Shown: positions 61,628 through 64,000 of the stretch, one piece after another
How positions within the stretch are numbered: position 1 is the stretch's first letter
Layout of the letters: each line of letters opens with the position of its first letter
Assembly (NCBI RefSeq): GCF_006716305.1
Contig: NZ_VFOU01000001.1
Span: 966,804-1,030,803 of the forward strand
DNA: 64,000 nt
Direction of reading: 5' to 3'
DNA from: Enteractinococcus coprophilus
GTDB taxonomy: Bacteria > Actinomycetota > Actinomycetes > Actinomycetales > Micrococcaceae
Translations under genes and position numbers: made by a program
Notes under the pieces: model-generated
Database searches by the model: none
Seen by the model: only the letters and a program-made list of their open reading frames with translations
What the model was told of the DNA's origin: nothing

Positions 61628-62641
61628 CTAGATGAATGACACGATCAGTGCTAACAGTGCAAAACTGGTGAGCGCACAAATCACGACGGTCATCACAAAA
61701 TACAGCATTAATCGCACGACCTGCGACCAGCGCACCGAGCCACTATTTTGAGCTGTACCCGCGCCGGTGATTGATGCAACCGTGGTCAAGGATGACGACA
61801 GCGGGATGTGCAACATGAAAGAGCCCACCAACAGCAACAATGCCGAGGTGCTGGACGCAAGCGCTGCATGAAGCGGGTCGAGTACGCTGATCCTGCGGGT
61901 CAGCGTGTAGTTGACTCGCCACGCGTTGATAAAGGTGCCGAGCCCCAGAAGCAGAACCACGCCGCCACCAAGCAGCCAGGTAGGGATGGTGCCCACACCG
62001 GCGGCTGCGACGGCCATGAGTAATACGATGTAGATGCGCTGGCCATATTGCACGCCGTGGCCTAGAGCATTCGCAGCGGCAGTAATGGCGAGCGTTCCGC
62101 GTGAACTGTAACCCACCCGGTGAGGTGCCGTGTCTTTACACAACCAGGTGACCGGGATCGCCAAACTCCATGCAAAGACGGCGGCCAACACGGGTGAAGC
62201 GATCAACGACAGGCCGATCCCGACGGCAACGGGGGACAGGTCAGCCAGTACCAGGTGGTTGGTGTCGAGCAGTGATACCGCTAACGCACCACCGGTCATG
62301 GAGGCCGTCAAAGCATGCGAAGAAGATACCGCGACGCCTTTCCACCAGGTGTACAGGGCCCACGCGAGCGCGATAGCTACACCAGCTACCGTGATCGTTA
62401 GACCGCGGTTGTTTAAGGGGACCAGTTCGACAAATTCTGCGGCAAAAAATTGGATGGTGCCCACACCCATGACGGCTCCAGCCATGCGCATCACGGCGGT
62501 CATCCACAGTGCGGTCATTGGGGTCAGAGCGCCGGCGGCGATGGGAAGCGCAACAGCGTTTGGGGTGTCGCGCCCGGCCACCACAAAGCTAAAAGCCGCG
62601 GTCAGCATAAAGACTGCGACGAGCAGGATTAGGGTGCCCAT
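61628..62641 (-). CDS. Divergent PiT-family phosphate permease-like protein
   Basis: This 337-residue protein has about 9-10 membrane segments and the inverted-repeat plan of PiT transporters, with VSSSHALTASMTGGAL recalling the conserved VSTTHAI region. Both signature motifs are altered: the usual GxNDxxN near the N terminus reads AGRDTPNA (Arg24 in place of Asn), and the second, HGANDAQ in normal members, reads HGVQYGQ (195-201). It starts one base after the stop of the DUF47 gene, the standard partner, so it is surely a PiT relative, but the substrate or coupling ion may differ. Confidence 0.78.
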   Translation of the reverse strand: MGTLILLVAVFMLTAAFSFVVAGRDTPNAVALPIAAGALTPMTALWMTAVMRMAGAVMGVGTIQFFAAEFVELVPLNNRGLTITVAGVAIALAWALYTWWKGVAVSSSHALTASMTGGALAVSLLDTNHLVLADLSPVAVGIGLSLIASPVLAAVFAWSLAIPVTWLCKDTAPHRVGYSSRGTLAITAAANALGHGVQYGQRIYIVLLMAVAAAGVGTIPTWLLGGGVVLLLGLGTFINAWRVNYTLTRRISVLDPLHAALASSTSALLLLVGSFMLHIPLSSSLTTVASITGAGTAQNSGSVRWSQVVRLMLYFVMTVVICALTSFALLALIVSFI

Positions 62642-63268
62642 CTAGGAATCACGCACCAGGATCCGTCCTAGCTGAGTAGAGAATTCCCGAAGGGTCATAA
62701 AGGTGGCTTCTAGTGAGCGGGCGACTTCTTGTTGACGGTAATAGTGCCTGGCTAGCAGTTCGTCGGCGTCGGTAAGGCGCCAGGTCACCAACGCGCGTTG
62801 TGCTTGGTGGGTGAGGCGCTCCAGGTGCATCCAGGTGCTTTCCAACTCATCGTGGGAGGTGAGCTGACCGGTTGTGTCTAACACCAGATCGGCCTGTCGA
62901 GTCAGAATCTCTAATACGTCACCGGCCCGAGCTGGGAGCCGGTACTGGCGGGTCGCGTGGATAATGGTGCCGGTAATGGCCACGGCTTCGACCGCGCGAT
63001 TAATCCAGGTTCCCAGCAGGTAGAGATCCTCGCGAGGTAGCGGCGTCAGGTAGGAGCTGCGCAGTGCGGTGAGCATGGCGGTCTGGGTTTTTGAAGCCTG
63101 GTCGTTGAGGTTATCGAGTTGCGCGTCGAGTTCGGTGCCTGTTTCTGGCGATGCACCAAACATTTGTGTCACAAGGTCTACGGACTCCACTAGGAATTTG
63201 GCAAGCGTTCGAACGTGAGTCGCGCCTGATTCATCGGCAGAAAATAGGCGCGTTACAGACAGCTTCAT
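62642..63268 (-). CDS. DUF47 / PhoU-like phosphate transport regulator
   Basis: This 208-residue all-helical protein matches the DUF47 (PhoU-divergent) type that accompanies Pit permeases: an N-terminal LFSADESGATHVRTLAKFLVESVDL-like start (here from residue 8), DREDLYLL-type centre (LPREDLYLLGTWINRAVEAVA) and a final long helix. These proteins control Pit activity. The gene directly abuts pit with no gap. The Glu/Asp-rich metal-binding repeats of true PhoU are not obvious. Confidence 0.8.
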   Translation of the reverse strand: MKLSVTRLFSADESGATHVRTLAKFLVESVDLVTQMFGASPETGTELDAQLDNLNDQASKTQTAMLTALRSSYLTPLPREDLYLLGTWINRAVEAVAITGTIIHATRQYRLPARAGDVLEILTRQADLVLDTTGQLTSHDELESTWMHLERLTHQAQRALVTWRLTDADELLARHYYRQQEVARSLEATFMTLREFSTQLGRILVRDS

Positions 63269-63309
63269 GATTGGTTACTTTACACACCGAAAGTTAATGC
63301 GGTGCTGAA

Positions 63310-63990
63310 TTAATTCGTTGGACGTCGCTCGGCAGTCTCAGTCTGCAGGCGTCCTTGACGCCAGGCAGCGGCACAGAGCTCTAATTCGGTAGCGGTGCGC
63401 TGTAATTTCGTCGAGCGATGCTCCAAAGCTGCGGCAGCTGCCGGATTGTGATCTTCGAGTTGTTCGGCGTGCTGGTGCTGGCCGGCAGCAATCACCCGGG
63501 CGTAGGCGCCACCGCGCTCCAAAGCGATAGCAAAATCACCGGCGTATACCCCGGTGAGGATCTTGGTGATCAGCGACTGTAGGTCACGTGCCTGCGGTGG
63601 TTCAGAGGCGCCGGCGATCACACGCGAAACATATGCCTCATACCCCGCTCGGTACCAGGCGGCCCAACGGTCACCATCGCGTTGGGTGGCCTGCTGGAGA
63701 GCGTACAACCGCCACAGAGCGCCCCCATAGGTCACAGCAGGGGCATCGGCCCACATACGCGCCATCGTGTCGAGCCCGACGTCGGCGACGAGATCGACGA
63801 GCCAGTCAACAGTTGCATCATCGGCGTCAGGATCTTGCCCGGTTGCTACGAGTTTAGCCGCGATGATTTGGGCAGCGGAGAATACCTCGGCCGGATCGAT
63901 GCCGCCCGAACGATGCTCAAACTCCTCAAGCGGCGTCAACTTCGGGCGGTGATATTGAATACCGGCGGAACTACCCCGCTGCAAACTCAA
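63310..63990 (-). CDS. Conserved-looking hypothetical protein
   Basis: This 226-residue soluble, Ala-rich and mainly helical protein has no motif I can name. It has KLTPLEEFEHRSGGIDPAEVFSAAQIIA, shortened here to LTPLEEFEHRSGGIDPAEVF, near the start, a Trp-rich centre (YGGALWRLYALQQATQRDGD, WAAWYRAGYEAYVSRV) and a charged C terminus. The start is probably the TTG at 63990, four bases after AAGGAG at the very window edge; another TTG at 63984 is better spaced. It precedes DUF47 and pit by 41 bases and may belong to their operon. Confidence 0.6.
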   Translation of the reverse strand: MSLQRGSSAGIQYHRPKLTPLEEFEHRSGGIDPAEVFSAAQIIAAKLVATGQDPDADDATVDWLVDLVADVGLDTMARMWADAPAVTYGGALWRLYALQQATQRDGDRWAAWYRAGYEAYVSRVIAGASEPPQARDLQSLITKILTGVYAGDFAIALERGGAYARVIAAGQHQHAEQLEDHNPAAAAALEHRSTKLQRTATELELCAAAWRQGRLQTETAERRPTN

Positions 63991-64000
63991 CGTACTCCTT

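Noticed and set aside
1..64000. CRISPR array, prophage, insertion sequence or biosynthetic cluster
   Set aside because: No regularly spaced repeats, transposase, integrase, phage structural or synthase genes could be found in the window.

Overview
The window is chromosomal DNA from a high-GC Gram-positive bacterium of the Micrococcales, most like a lower-GC Micrococcaceae member (Yaniella/Enteractinococcus-like; the genus is a guess). The evidence is the gene content and order: ppa | dacB - zincin - tilS - hpt - ftsH - folE/P/B/K - DUF3180 - PH-domain proteins - DUF2520 - panC - lysS - clpC, a Rv2747-type argA, pheA - DAGK - serS, a DUF6318 lipoprotein and a DUF222/HNH gene. Many proteins are acidic, which may reflect salt tolerance. 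I found no tRNA, rRNA, insertion sequence, prophage or CRISPR array.

Layout. 1-4.3 kb: an edge-truncated leucine-rich-variant membrane protein, divergent from a VanW protein and a lytic transglycosylase (cell wall). 4.3-15.8 kb: mixed housekeeping and accessory genes (DtxR regulator, YceI protein, LysR-type effector domain without DNA-binding domain, uracil permease with a VOC protein, HAD phosphatase, stunted LCP-like protein, an aldehyde-dehydrogenase-like protein lacking its catalytic residues, phosphoesterase, lipoprotein, thioesterase, amidase, rhodanese). 15.8-20.9 kb: pheA, lipid kinase, serS, a second HAD phosphatase and a SatD-like DNA-binding protein. 21-38 kb: the long conserved run from ppa to panC, interrupted by a reversed HNH endonuclease gene between hpt and ftsH; it makes folate and pantothenate precursors and holds three PH-domain membrane proteins. 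38-49 kb: M13 peptidase, a flavin amine oxidase, a PEBP protein, gabT with a divergent LysR regulator, lysS and clpC.

49-56.8 kb: a TPP riboswitch placed directly before a decayed flavin monooxygenase gene, then hydrolase, fructosamine kinase-like and LMW phosphatase genes, argA, mutY, a membrane protein, radA and a FUSC exporter. 56.8-64 kb: phosphate uptake. The high-affinity pstSCAB operon, with a PHO-box-like direct repeat upstream, converges on a PhoU-like (DUF47) / Pit-like pair. The 390-base gap between them holds two terminators, a well-formed stem-enclosed element, a 24-codon reading frame with a near-ideal ribosome binding site, and a good sigma-70 promoter that overlaps a second PHO-like repeat and points into pit in antisense. 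This gap, the aldehyde dehydrogenase without catalytic residues and the orphan riboswitch are the most interesting parts of the window.
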